Source: Zygnema cylindricum
Taxonomy: Eukaryota; Streptophyta; Zygnematophyceae; Zygnematales; Zygnemataceae
Assembly: GCA_037447655.1 (NCBI GenBank)
Contig: JBBHKE010002128.1
Coordinates: forward strand, 35,810-99,809
Direction: 5' to 3'
DNA: 64,000 nt
The notes below the pieces were generated by a model, which ran no database searches, was not told the DNA's origin, and worked only from the letters and a program-made list of their open reading frames with translations. This document shows, in pieces, positions 22,579-35,231 of the stretch (the first letter of the stretch is position 1; every line of letters starts with the position of its first letter). Both the position numbers and the translations under genes were made by a program.

Positions 22579-25500
22579 CTCCCCTTATTTTCTAGTCACC
22601 TTTTAGTTTAAGTCCACACTTCTCTCTACAAAATATTAATTTAGGAGAAGGCACTGGCTTTGTCATCATGTATGCCACCATTTCACTATCTGGTCTATAT
22701 TCTATACTTATTATTTTGATCTCCACCCTTTCCCTAACAAAGTTAAGTTTGATATCCATGTGCTTTGCTTTAAAGTGATGTTTAAGATTAGCAGCAATTG
22801 CAATTGTTGCTTGATTATCACATAATATTTTCTGAATTCTAATTTGAAGATATCCCAATTAACCAAGTAAGGATTTGACCCACATCAATTCCTTCAGACC
22901 GAAGCAAGATGTCATATACTCAACCTCGATGGTGGACTGAGCAATGACCTTTTGCTGCTTACTGCTTGAGCAACAAGAACCATTCCCCACATACAACACA
23001 TATCGAGATTTACATCTTCGCATCGGAGCATCCCCATAGGTGGCATCACTCCAAGTGGTGATGTCAGTTTTTCCCCACCTAGATACAACCATAGATCCTT
23101 AGTTCATATGAGATATTTGAGGACCCTCTTAGCAGCTTCCCAATCCCTTTTGGTAGGAGCGTTTAGACTCCTACTTAGCACTCTTACAGCAGCTGCCAAA
23201 TTTGGTCTGGTACAATTCATGAAATAAATCAGACTGCCCACAACCTGTTTGTATGGGATAGTCTTCATGTACTTCCTCTCTTCTGGACCTAGTTCATCAT
23301 CTAGAATTAGGATATCTCCTTCCTCATTCCCCTCACTTCCCTTCTTTAGGTCCATGGGAGTTGTACAACTGTTGGCTTTGTCCATCTGAAATTTTCCCAA
23401 CATGTTTCCAATTGCCTGTTTATAAGTTAGTCTAATTATTCTCTTTTCTCTATCTCACTCTACTTGTATTCCCATAATATATCTTGCCTCCCCCATGTGA
23501 TTCATCTCAAATCTTCCCTTCAGATATGTTTTTAGTATGTTGATTTTCTCCATTGACTTACTCAGAACAAGCAAATCATCAACGTAAACTGCAATAAAGA
23601 TGACATCTTTCTCATCTTCAAAAACATAAATTGAATGATATGAACTGATCCCAATGTATCTCAGACTAGTAAGGAACTCATCAAGTTTTTTCTTCCACTG
23701 TCCGGGCGCTTGTTTCAAACCATAGAGAGATTTGATCAGCCGGCAAACCTAACTTTCTTCTCCTTGTTCCACGAATCTTTCCGGTTGTCGCATGAAGATC
23801 TCCTCTTCTAGTTCTCCATGCAAGAAGGCAATTTTGATGTCCATCTGGTGTACTTCCATGTCTTCTACAGCTGCCATACTGTGAAGTATCTTGACCGAGG
23901 GAAATCTGAGGACCGGAGCAAAGATTTCTTCGTAGTCTATTCCTTCTTTCTGAGTAAAACCTTTGGCCACAAACCGGGCCTTATACCGCTCAATATTATT
24001 GTCAAGATTCAGTTTTAACTTGAAAACCCAGTTACATCCAATTGGTTTGCGATTAGGTGGACAGTCCACCAATTCCCATGTATCAGCCACCATGATTGAA
24101 GCCATCTCTTCATTGATGGCTGTCTTCCACCTGTTTCTCTTTGGGCAGTTTATTGCCTTTCCATATGTTTGAGGTTCATCTGAATCAGAAAGTTTAGTTA
24201 CCTTGTTGTTAACTTGTTTATCTTGAAGCCTTTTGCTGCTTTTTCTTCCTCCCTCAAAATATGCGGTCACAATAGATGGTTCTCGTGGATTCTTTCGAAT
24301 CATCATGGCTTCTCCCCTGTCCCTCGGATCCATATCAATTTCCACCACGACTTCCGCTTCAGTTATAGATGTCACCGGTGTTTCCAAGTCTTTCTCGGTC
24401 TTTTTTGAGCCTGGAAGGATATCGTCCGACCCTGGAAGAGTATCATCTTTTTGGAGACTTCGATAGTTAAGAAGGTGAAAGTCATCAGAATTGTCTCACG
24501 CAAATCTGATTCTAACTGACTTTGAGGATTTAAAGGGATCTATTGACTTCCCTTAATCCATAGCTACCAGTGTTTTACTAGAATTATATCTTATCTTTTT
24601 AGATCATACTCTCTATACCCTTTTACATCCTCATCATATCCTGGCAAGTATCCGAGTTTCCCTTTAGGATCTAGTTTCGAATTAGATCTGTATGTATCTT
24701 AACTGAAGACTTTACTATCGAAAACCCTTAAGTGAGATAGATTTGGTTAACGGCCGGTCCATCTCTCATATGGACTTTGGTCATTCACGGCCGTTGTAAG
24801 TACTCTATTTCTCAAATAATTAGCACACTTCATAGCTTTGGCCCAAAATCTTTTTTCTATCCTTTTATCTTACAACATACTCCAGGCACTATCATCCACT
24901 GTCCTATTAAATCTCTTGGCAACACCATTGTATTCCCGGTTTTCCAAAACTGTTTTTTGATGTTGCACACCATCCTCTCTTAAGAACTCCTCAAACTAAT
25001 TGGAGGTATATTCCCCTTCATTATCACTTCTTACTCTTTTTATTGAGGTCTCGTGAAGCTTCTCGGCCCATGCTTTATATTGTTTGAAATACTCTGGAGT
25101 TTTTGATTTTTTTTTTCAAAAAGTATACTGGGGAGTACCGAGACCGATCATCGGTTATGGTTTGCATAAATCTTTTTCCTCCATGTGATGGCACTCTTGT
25201 CGGTCCCCAAATGTCCGTGTGTACCAAATCAAGAACTTTTTCTCCTTTATAAGTTACTTCCTTTGGAAATGGTAGCCTGTGTGTTTTACATTGAGCACAC
25301 CCACTACAATCACTTACATGATCATTTTACCCAAAGCTTATCCCTTCAACTACTCCCATGTTTTTCATTCCTTTTAGCTTTTCTAGATTAACATGCCCAA
25401 GTCTCTTATGCCACAACATAATATCATTGACATCAGCATAGTAAAGTTTGAGTTTTTCATTACTTAAAGCACACCTGAACATTCCTTTGCTACCTTTCTC

Positions 25501-26901
25501 AGCAATGAAGTACACATCTTCCTCAAAGCTAGGTGGAAAAACTCCTTTTCTGGTGCTAGTTTCAAATCCTTTATCATCTAATACAGATGTAGAGATAAAG
25601 TTTTTGTTTAACTCCAGAATAAAGAATACATCGAAGAACGTAACTATTGAGGTTTTTCCCTCCATTACAACTTTCAGATCTAGCGATCTTACATAAGTAG
25701 TGGTAACTACCCTCCCATCCCCATATTCAATCTCTACTTTAGGAATCTTTCTAAGCTAAGTGAACAAATGCTTATCCTTGCACATGTTCATGGAGGCACT
25801 TGAATCCACAATCCAACCTCCTTCACCTTTCAGTCCATCGAAGGCACATTTGTGCTTACGTGGAATTTCAACATCTGTTTTTGCCTCCAACCCCTCATCT
25901 AAAAAAAGTTCGTCATCCTCCTCATCAGATTCATCCTCAAGTACATCTTTGACGAGTGCCTTTTTCTTCCCTTGTGGCTCACCCCCCGGTCTTTCCCTTC
26001 TTTATCTGAAGCTCGGTCAGTTTGGTTCATTTTTCCATGTAATGCCCGGGTGATTACAGAAATGACAAACTCCTTTTGGTCCCCTTGTTCCGGACTCATC
26101 GGATTGATTTTTTAGGTCTTCCCCTCCATGACTTCCAAGTGGTTTCCGTGAATCTTTGTTTCTCCAACTTGCTCAAGCCGCCAAGGCTTGTCCATTCTTA
26201 ACCCCCCTCCGGATTTCGATTCTATTCTCTCGGACGAGAATCATACCAACTACCGAATTCCATATCCACTTAGAGTTCGGCTGATCCTATACCCAGTTCA
26301 GAATCTTTTTATACTCATCGGATAGTTTCATGAGTAAGCAGTGTACCTTTGCCTTCTCGGTTTCTACTTTTCTAGCACACTCTAACTCCATGAAGAGTAT
26401 AGCCAGCTCATTGCATAAATCGAGCATCTTCTCTCTTTTGTGAAAGTATCCATTGATCTTTTGATTTGCTAGCTTCTGTTCTTGAATAGTATCGCTTTGG
26501 CACATCTCTATAAGTGCATCCGACAGATCGAATACCCTTTCCACCTGCAAATGAGGACCTGTGAGTCCTTGTGTGAGATGGTTGAGAACAAAATGCTTGG
26601 CCGCCATGTAATTGTAGTACAAGGTATCAATGTCATTCTCCTCTTTCCTCAAGATAGGAGACATGAAAACAGATCCAGTTGCTATAGGTGTGGTTTTCTC
26701 TTTTTTTTTCCCCTTTTCCATCACGATGCTTTCTCCGTCTTCTGTGTCCTTTGATGACGGTGGATCAGGTTTCCTACCAAATTTGCTTCCTCCAAACCCT
26801 AGAGGAATAGCAAGATCGGATGGGTGCTTTACTCGCCCACTCACCATTCCCCAAAATCTTTTCTCACGTAGGGCTCTCATCTGAAACTCTGAGACCTCCA
26901 T
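22579..26901 (-). pseudogene. Copia internal region, full domain order but broken (Copia-6)
   Basis: Right to left: gag (MEVSEFQ at 26,901; GFGGSKFGRKPDPP; LNHLTQGLTGPHLQVERV), a damaged zinc knuckle near 26,060, a protease site altered to DSSAS near 25,795, GAG-pre-integrase with LWHKRLGHVNLEKL (25,400), a broken integrase (24,600-25,300), RT with GCNWVFKLKLN, ERYKARFVAKGFTQKEGIDYEE, MDIKIAFLHGELEEE and YVDD (23,575-23,586), then RNase H with SDATYGDAPMRR, QKVIAQSTIEVEYM and ILCDNQATIAIA, ending at YMMTKPVPSPKL (about 22,640). At least ten stops or frameshifts are present. Domain order and RT-RNase H are close to Copia-7. Confidence 0.92.
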
Positions 26902-27110
26902 AAGTCCTCAGAGTGGACAGCTTCCAAGAAGCCTCTAGGATAATCCTGACCCCTTTGTGTTTAGGCAAAAATAACTGCCACCCTGGCAGACAAAAACTCT
27001 GACCACCTTCACCCCTGTGAAGACAAGACTCCCCTGAGTCGATAGCAAAAAGAATCTTTGAATTTGCTCTCCTGAGCAGTAAGTTATAGAGGGTCAAAGT
27101 TGACATTTTG
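26902..27110 (-). repeat. Partial 5' LTR of Copia-6 (LTR subtype alpha), cut by assembly gap
   Basis: About 210 bp of LTR inner end, with CCCCTTTGTGTTTAGGCA and GAGTCGATAGCAAAAAGAA, closely matching 18,265-18,470 of the Copia-4 LTR. The rest is lost at the gap at 27,111. The 3' LTR of the same element is of the other subtype. Confidence 0.8.
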
Positions 27111-27120
27111 NNNNNNNNNN
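27111..27120. other. Assembly gap (10 N)
   Basis: Ten N bases placed within the Copia-6 5' LTR. Contiguity across this point is not proven. Confidence 1.
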
Positions 27121-27836
27121 CATTTTTGTTGGTTAATAAGGAGGGGAATTTTTTTATTACTTTATTTTGTGATTTTTTTGTTTTACAACAGCAATGGGAT
27201 AATGAGGCTGGGGTAGTGGCTATACTAAAATTAAAGTACTATCAATATTAACTTACGTTTTTTTATATTATATTTTATTATATATTGCTATATTTTATTG
27301 TATTGTAATGTATATCAAAATGTTGCAAAAAATTAACGAGAGATTAATTTAAATTCGACTAAATAGACTAATAAACAGACACATTAAAATAATAGTATTG
27401 TTGATAAGGTTTAAACGCCCTAAGTGGTAAACTATCATGAAATTAAAATCATATCGGTGATGGGGTCGGAGTAATAGGGTAACGACAACATTTTGTTTTT
27501 TTAGTGTTTTATTTCATTATTTTTTTAAGGGGAGGAATAATTGGTTGTTTTTACATAAAATTGAAGCGCTTTACAAAAATTGAAGCATTTTAACATCGGT
27601 CGTCGCTGAACCCTATTTATCTGGTTGCGTATTCTCGCAAGATGTAGCACGGCGCCAGCTAAGACAGGTTTACCTAGCCCGGTGACGTATTCGCGGGCCA
27701 ATTCGAAATGTGTCGAACCGGCATCCGCGGGAGTCTCCGCGAGGTTATCTTACGGTCGACGTTACTCTCCGCGAGTCTCCTCGTTTCGACCTGTATCGGC
27801 CGTTTGTCGCCGTTTGCTCTCCGCGCGAAGCAGTAC
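27121..27836. other. AT-rich then CpG-rich spacer, no gene recognised
   Basis: 27,121-27,600 is AT-rich without ORFs of note. 27,620-27,836 becomes CpG-rich with repeated TCTCCGCGAG words. The 180-aa plus-strand ORF starting at 27,625 continues through an inverted-repeat arm and has no recognised domain, so it is not called as a gene. Confidence 0.55.
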
Positions 27837-28588
27837 CGCGCTTGCGAACGTCGACCGTCATAATAAAATTAGCAATTCACACGGCCGACGAACGTTTACG
27901 CTAACAAAACTGCGGCAACCACATGTAAATAAAAGTGTTGCAGGCACTCACTTTTTGTCGTTACGTGAGCCCCACGGTGAGAGCACTTTTAGCCGCAACA
28001 TTTCCTCAAAATCGACAAAGGTGCGATTCGTACAAATGAATACCGCTCGCAACCAAACTGAATCGACACATAAGTACAATACTGTACTGTACCAAACGAA
28101 ACAAAACACAAGTGACGCAAACCAAAAAAAAACATTTGACGACGCGATTTCGGTCGACGCCGATTAGCCCAATATCATAATATTTCGTTGTCAATGTAAG
28201 AATGTTGAGTCGTTGATAGTGTGGCTCAATTTCGTCGCGCCTGACGACGCACATTTTACATTTTGAATTGATATTTTTACGCTGGTTCGTTTTATTATAG
28301 TGTACAGAGTTTATTTCGTTTCGTGCATTTTAGTATTTCCGTACAAGACTTATAGTACTTTAGTTTAAACATGTTTCGTTTCAATTTGAGTTTAAGTTCA
28401 ATGTAACACTTATACGATTAAATTTCAATTTTGCGGCTCTGCTCTCACCGTGGAGCTCAGGTAACGACAAAAAGTGACTGTCTGGAACACTTTAATTTAC
28501 ATATGGTTGCCGCAGTTTTGTTACCGTAAACGTTCGCAGGCCGTGTGAATTGCTAATTTTATTATGACGATCGATGTTCGCAAGCGCG
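27837..28588. mobile_element. Non-autonomous element with about 156-bp terminal inverted repeats (Mutator-like)
   Basis: 27,837-27,996 (starting CGCGCTTGCGAACGTCGA) is an inverted copy of 28,433-28,588, with roughly 85-90% agreement by eye. The core of about 435 bp has no transposase-like ORF. TIRs over 100 bp are typical of Mutator-like elements, but the expected 9-bp target duplication is not visible, so the class is inferred from arm length only. Confidence 0.65.
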
Positions 28589-28761
28589 ACAAAATTTTAA
28601 GCGGTTGACACCAATATTTTGAAAGTAAAAGTTGTCCAACCGATTGACCGTCAAATTTGTCCTCAACGGTGCTTTACTTGTACCAATGTGTACTTCAAAC
28701 GTACATTTTTTTACAAAATGATGCAAGTGATTGTGCGCAACCAAAACAGTCATTGTCATGT

Positions 28762-28785
28762 GCAACTCTGAGACCTCCATAAGTA
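28762..28785 (-). other. Copia leader/gag-start remnant beyond the Copia-7 3' LTR
   Basis: On the minus strand GGAGGTCTCAGAGTTGCA follows the LTR end. This matches the leader found after the 5' LTRs at 18.26, 26.9 and 34.17 kb. A simple insertion would end at the LTR edge with a target duplication. This short leader implies that the LTR was once also the 5' LTR of a second internal region, now lost. Confidence 0.7.
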
Positions 28786-29758
28786 CTCAGATTAGGCAGC
28801 TTGCTAGAAGCCTCTAGGATAACCTCAGTTCTTTAAGCTTTGTCTGAATATTGCTTACACCCTGAAAAAAATATAGACTGACTAGTTTGCCTTTGTTGAA
28901 AGAGCTGAATCCCTTGGGTCTGCCACAAAAAGAATCGTTGAATTTGCTCCCCTAAACAGTAACTTATCAATGGTCAAAGATGACCTTTTATACAGAAGCG
29001 CTCTGGGAGAGAGACTGTTACCTTATTATTTTCTAAGTCCTGAACCCCTCTCTTATCCCTTTACTACTGAAGTACGGAGCCAATCAACTCAGTGTACTGT
29101 ACAGAAAGGTACTTGGCCCGGAGTACTTTATGTACGGCCATTGTACGACATGGCCAAGAAGATGACGCCTGCCATATCCGGGTTAGCCATGGTATGTCCC
29201 GGAGATGCCGCCATCCAATGTCATGTTGCCACGTGTCACCTGATGTGGCTGGGACCGCAAACGGCCAAAATGTCTATTCCGCGATGTCGGTTTCTTCCTC
29301 CACCGTCCGATTGATATCGGCCTTAATTTATAGACGTTAAAATACAAACAGTGCCTTTAGATGTGATTCTATCTAACTATGTCTATGTGATTGTGGTCCG
29401 TTCGTCAATTAAGTGAACTTTCCTAGTTGTACATCTTTAAGTAGCTATCGTACCCTATATACCTTGACACAAATGCCAGGCTACATGGTAACGACGTTGG
29501 TCTTCAGACGGACGGTAGGTACCAGTATCAAATCTTGGGTCCGTTAACCTTTTTGTTAAGTTTAACAAAGGACTGCCTTCTTACTCTAGGAGAAGCATAG
29601 GCAGCCATGGCTCTAGCTTCTTCTTCAACCTCTAGTGACTACGACAAGTATGAGGCTAGAGAGAGAAGTTACTAGCAGGCTGCCTCTGCTTTTCCTTCCT
29701 CATCTTATATTACTTAAGAAACCTAGAAAATACATAAGAAAACCTTTTAATTTCAACA
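28786..29758 (-). repeat. 3' LTR of Copia-7 (subtype beta)
   Basis: Starts TGTTGAAATTAAAAGG at 29,758 after the polypurine tract AAGGGGAG. It is roughly 95% identical by eye to 34,185-35,161 over the first 350 bp compared, so the two are a matched pair. It contains GTAC-rich promoter-like sequence near 29,090-29,150. Confidence 0.88.
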
Positions 29759-32700
29759 CTCCCCTTATTTTCTAGTCACCATTTAGTTTAAGTCCACACT
29801 TCTCTCTGCAAAATATTAATTTAGGAGAAGGCACTGGCTTTGTATGCCACCATTTCACTGTCTGGTCTATATTCTATACTTATTATTTTGTTCTCCACCT
29901 TTTCCCTAACAAGGCTAAGTCTGATATCCATGTGCTTTGCTTTAAAGTGATGTTTAGGATTAGGAGCAATTGCAATTGCTGCTTGATTATCACAAAATAT
30001 TTTCTAAATTCCAATCTTAAGATGTCCCAATTCACCAAGTAAGGATTTGACCCACATCAATTCCTTTACAACAGAGCAAGATGCCATATACTCAGCCTCC
30101 ATGGTGGACTGAGCAATGACCTTTTGCTGCTTACTGCAGCAGCAATAAGCACCATTCCCCACATACAACACATATCCAGATGTACATCTTCGCATCGGAG
30201 CATCCCCATAGCTGGCATCACTTCAAGTGGTGATGTCAGTATTTTCCCCACCCAGATTCAGCCATAGATCCCTAGCTCCTATGAGATATCCAAGGACTCT
30301 CTTAGCAACTTCCCAATCCCTTTTGGCAGGAGCATTCAGACTCCCTCTTACAGCTGCTGCCAAAACCGGTGTGGTACAATTCATGAAATAAATCAGACTG
30401 CCCACTACCTGTCTGTATGGAATAGTCTGCATGAACTTTCTCTCTTCTGGACCTAGTTCATCATCTATAATTAGGATTTCTCCTTCCTCATTCCCCTCAC
30501 TTCCCTTTTTTAGATCCATGGGAGTTGTACAACTTTTAGCTTTGTCCATCTGATATTTTTCCAACATATTTCCAATTGCCTCTTTCTGAGTTAATCTAAT
30601 TATTCTCTTTTCTCTATCTCTCTCTATTTGTATTCGCATAATATATCTTGCCTCCCCCATGTCCTTCATCTCAAATCTTCCCTTCAGATCTGTTTTTAGT
30701 TGTTGATTTTCTCCATTGACTTACTCATAACAAGCAAATCATCAACGTAAATTGCAATAAAGATGACACCTTTCTCATCTTGAAAAACATAAATTGAATG
30801 ATCTTAACTGATTCGAATGTATCCTAGACCATTAAGGAACTCATCAAGTTTCTTGTTCCACTGTCTGGGCGCCTGTTTCAAACCATAGAGAGATTTGATC
30901 AGCCGCCATACCTTACTTTCTTCTCCTTGTTCCACGAATCCTTCAGACTATCGCATGAAGATCTCCTCCTCTAGTTCTCCATGCAAGAAGGCAGTTTTAA
31001 TGTCCATCTGGTGTACTTCCATGTCTTCTACAGCTGCTTGATTGATAAGTATCTTGACCGAGGGAAATTTGACGACTGGAGCAAAGGTTTCTTCGTAGTC
31101 TATTCCCTATTTCTGAGTAAAACCTTTGGCCACTAACCGGGCCTTATATCGCTCAATAGTATTGTCAGGATTCAATTTGAACTTGAAAACCCACTTACAT
31201 CCAATTGGTTTGCGATCAGGTGTACAGTCCACCAATTCCCATGTATCAACCGCCATGATTGAAGCCATCTATTCATTGATGGTTGTCTTCCACCAATTTC
31301 TCTCCGAGCAGTTCATTGCCTCTCCATATGTTTGAGGTTCATCCGGATGAGAAAGTTTAGTTACCTTGTTGTTAACTTGTTTATCTTGAAGCCTTTTACT
31401 GCTTCTTCTTCCTCCCTCAAAATTTGCGGTCAGAATAGATGGTTCCTGTGGATTCTTCGAGTTACCACGACTTCTCCTCTGTCCCTCGGATCCATATCAG
31501 TTTCCACCACGCCTTCCGCTTCAGGTATAGGTGTCACCGGTGTGTCCAAGTCTTCCTCGGTCTGTTTTGAGCCTGCAAGGATATCGTCCGACCCTACAAG
31601 AGTATCATCTTCTTGGAGACCTGGATAGCTAGGAACGTGGTTCGTCCCTGCAAGGGTATCATCTTCTTGGAGACCTGGATAGCTAGGAAGGTGAAAGTCA
31701 TCAAAATTGTCTGACGCATATCTGATTCTTACTGACTTTGAGGATGTCAAGGGATCTACTCACTTCCCTTCATCCATAGCTACCAGGTGTTTTACTAGAA
31801 TTATATCTTCTCTTTTTAGATCGTACACTCTATACCCTTTTACATCTTCATCATATCCTAACAATTATCCGGGTTTCTCTTAAGGATCTAGTTTCCAGTT
31901 AGATCTGTCTGTATCTAAACTGAAGACTCTACTACCGAAAACCTTTAAGTGAGATAGATTTGGTTTTTGGCCGGTCCATCTCTCATATGGAGTTTGGTCT
32001 TTCACCGCCAATGTAAGTACTCTATTTCTCAAATAATTAGCAGAATTCATAGCTTCAGCCCAAAATCTTTTTCCTATCCTTTTATCTGACAACAAACTCC
32101 GGGCACTATCATTCAGTGTCCTATTCAATCTCTCGGCAACACCATTCTGTTTCGGGTTTTCTGGAACTGTCTTTTGATGTTGCACACCATCCTCTCTTAA
32201 GAACTCCTCAAACTGATTGGAGGTATATTCCCCTCCATTGTCATTTCTTACTCTTTTTATTGGGGTCTCGTGAAGCTTCTCGGCCCATGCTTTATATTGT
32301 TTGAAATACTCCGGAGTTTTTGGTTTGTTTTTCAGAAAGTATACCAGGGAGTACTGAGACCAATCATCGGTAATGGTTAGCATGAATCTTTTTCCTCCGG
32401 GTGATGGCACTCTTGCTGGTCCCCAAATGTCTGTGTGTACCAACTCAAGGACTTTTTCTCCTTTATATGTTGCTTCTTTTGGAAATGGTAATCTGTGTGT
32501 TTTACCCTGAGCACACCCACTGCAATCACTTAATTCTCATTTTCCCCAAAGCGTATCCCTTCAACTACTCCCATCTTTTTCAATCCTTTTAGCTTTTCTA
32601 GATTCACATGCCCAAGTCTCTTATGCCACAACATAATATCTTGACACCAGCATAGTAAAGTTTGAGTTTTTCATTACTTAAAGCAAGCTTGAACATTCCT

Positions 32701-34168
32701 TGGCTACCTTTATCAGCAGTGAAGTACACATCTTTCTCAAAGCTAGCTGTAAAAACTCCTTTTCTGGTGCTAGTTTCAAATCCTTTATCATCTAATAAAG
32801 ATGTAGAGATAAGGTTTTTGTTTAACTCCGGAAAAACAATACATCGAAGAACGTAACTATTGAAGTTTTTCCCTCCACTACGACTTTCAGATCTACCGAT
32901 CCTACATAAGTGGTGGTAACTACCCTCTCATCCCCATTTTCAATCTCTACTGTAGGAATCTTTCTCAGCTTAGTGAACAAATGCTTATCCTTGCACATGT
33001 GCATGGAGGCACTTGAATCCACAATCGAGCCTCCTTCACCTTTCAGTCCACCGAAAGCACATTTTTGCTTTCGTGGGATTTCGACTTCTATCTTTGCCTC
33101 CAACTCTTCATCTAAAAAAAGTTCATCGTCCTCCTCGTCAGATTCCTCCTCAAGTACCTATGTGAAAAGTGCCTTTTTCTTCCCTCGTGTTTGACCCCCG
33201 GTCTGCCCCTCCTTTATCCGTAGCTCGGTCAGTTTGGTACAATCTGCCATGTAATGCTCGGGTTTCTTACAGATTTAACAAAGCCCCTTTGGTCCCCTTG
33301 TTCCGGACTCATCGCATTGATTTTTCAGGTCTTCCCCTCCATGACTTCCAAGGGGTTTCCGCGAATCTTTGTTTCTCCAACTTGCTCTTGCCGCCAAGGC
33401 TTGTCCATTCTTAACTCCCATTCGGATTTCTATTGTATTCTCTCGGACGAGGATCATACCAACTACCGAATTCCATATCCACCTGGAGTCCGGCATATCC
33501 TGTACCCGATTCACAATGTTCTCCTACTCATCAGGTAGTTTCATGAGTAAGTAGTGTACCTTTGCCTTCTCGGTTTCTATTTTCCCGGCACACTCTAACT
33601 CCATTAAAACTATAGCCAGCTCATTGTAAAAATCGAGCATCTTTTCTCCTTTGTGAAAGCATCCATTGATCCTTTGATCTGCTAGCTTATGTTCCTGAAT
33701 AGTACCGCTTCGGTACATCTCTATAAGCGCATCCCATAGATCGGATGCCCTTTCCACCTGCAAATGAGGACCTGCGAGTCCCTGTGTGAGATGACGGAGA
33801 ACAAAATGCTTGGCCGCCATGTTGTTGTAGTCCTAGGTATCGATGTCATTCTCTTCATTCCTCGAAATGAGAGACATGAAAGCAGATTCGGTTGCTATAG
33901 GTGTGGTTTTCTCTTTTTCTTTCCCCTTTTCCATCACGATGCTTTCTCCGTCTTCTGTGTCCTCTGATGGCGGTGGATCTGGTTTCCTACCAAATTTGCT
34001 TCCTCCAAACCCTGGAGGAATAGCAAGACCGGATGGGCGCTTTACTCGCCCACTCACTATTCCCCAAAATATTTTCTCACATAGGGCTCCCATCATCATA
34101 CTCTCCCAGTACATGAACCCAGTCCCATTGAATATGGGCACCCTAGAGGGTGGGCCCATAACCTGCAA
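29759..34168 (-). pseudogene. Copia internal region, most complete element (Copia-7)
   Basis: Right to left: gag (QVMGPPSRVPIFNG at about 34,160; GFGGSKFGRKPDPPP; LRHLTQGLAGPHLQVERASDLWDALIEMY broken near 33,830), zinc knuckle remnant near 33,260, protease site DSSAS near 33,015, GAG-pre-integrase (32,600), and an integrase ORF at 32,443-31,880 keeping HTDIWGP, RNDNGGEY and NGVAERLNR, the D, D and E positions of the catalytic core. RT follows with ERYKARLVAKGFT-type sequence and YVDD (30,738-30,749), then RNase H (29,850-30,200). Stops in gag, RT and RNase H and a G-to-S change in the protease motif mean it cannot move on its own. Confidence 0.93.
31597..31704 (-). repeat. 54-bp in-frame duplication in the Copia-7 integrase-RT linker
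   Basis: The segment beginning at 31,597 repeats at 31,651, giving two copies of PSYPGLQEDDTL(A/V)G in the translated linker. Copia-6 has only one copy, so the duplication is specific to this element. Confidence 0.8.
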
Positions 34169-34184
34169 CTCTGAGACCTCAATT

Positions 34185-35161
34185 GGTACTCAGATTAGGC
34201 AGCTTGCTAGAAGCCTCTATGATAACCTCAGTTCTTTAAGCTTTGTCTAAATATTGCTTACACCCTGAAAAAAATATAGACTGACTAGTTTGCCTTTGTT
34301 GAAAGAGCTGAATCCCTTGGGTCTGCCACAAAAAGAATCGTTGAATTTGCTCCCCTGAGCAGTAAATTATCAATGGTCAAAGATGACCTTTTATACAGAA
34401 GCGCTCTGGGAGAGAGGTTTTTACCTTAATATTTTCTACGTCCTGAACCCCTCTCTTATCCCTTCACTGCTAAAGTTCGGAGCTAATCAATTCAGTGTAC
34501 AGTACAGAAAGGTACTTGGCCCGGAGTACTTTCTGTACGGCCATTGTACGACATGGCCAAGAAGATGACGCCTCCCATATCCGGGTTCGCCATGGTATGT
34601 CCCGGAGATGCCGCCATCCAATGTCATGTTGCCACGTGTCACCTGATGTGGCTAGGACCGCAAACGGCCAAAATATCCATTCCGCGATGCCGGTTTCTTC
34701 CTCCGCCGTCCGATTGATATCGACCTTAATTTATAGACGCTAAAATACAAACAGTACGTTTAGATGTGATTCTATCTAACTATGTCTATGTGATTGTGGT
34801 CCGTTCGTCAATTAAGTGAACTTTCCTAGTTGTACATCTTTAAGTAGCTATCGTACCCTATATACCTTAACACAAATGCTCGGCTACATGGTAACGACGT
34901 TGGTCTTCAGACGGACGGTAGGTACCAGTATCAAATCTTGGGTCCGTTAACCTTTTTGTTAAGTTTAACAAATGACTGCCTTTTGACTCTAGGAGAAGCA
35001 TAGGCAGCCATGTCTCTAGCTTCTTCTTCAGCCTCCAGTGACTACGACAAGTATGAGGCTAGAGAGAGAAGTTAGAAGCAGGTTGCCTCTGCTTTTCCTT
35101 CCTCATCTTACATTACTTAAGAAACCTAGAAAATACATTAGAAAACCTTTTAATTCCAACA
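34185..35161 (-). repeat. 5' LTR of Copia-7 (subtype beta)
   Basis: On the minus strand it runs from TGTTGGAATTAAAAGG at 35,161 to about 34,185, next to the gag leader. It pairs with 28,786-29,758. The right flank (35,162 on) is unrelated host sequence. Confidence 0.88.
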
Positions 35162-35231
35162 TCATGATCAATTCCCTATAAATAACAAAACACATTTACC
35201 GCCAACACTTCTACCTCTGATTTAATGGAAA

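Noticed and set aside
27625-28167. 180-aa plus-strand ORF
   Set aside because: It runs from CpG-rich spacer into an inverted-repeat arm and the core of a non-autonomous element, with no recognisable domain or conserved motif.
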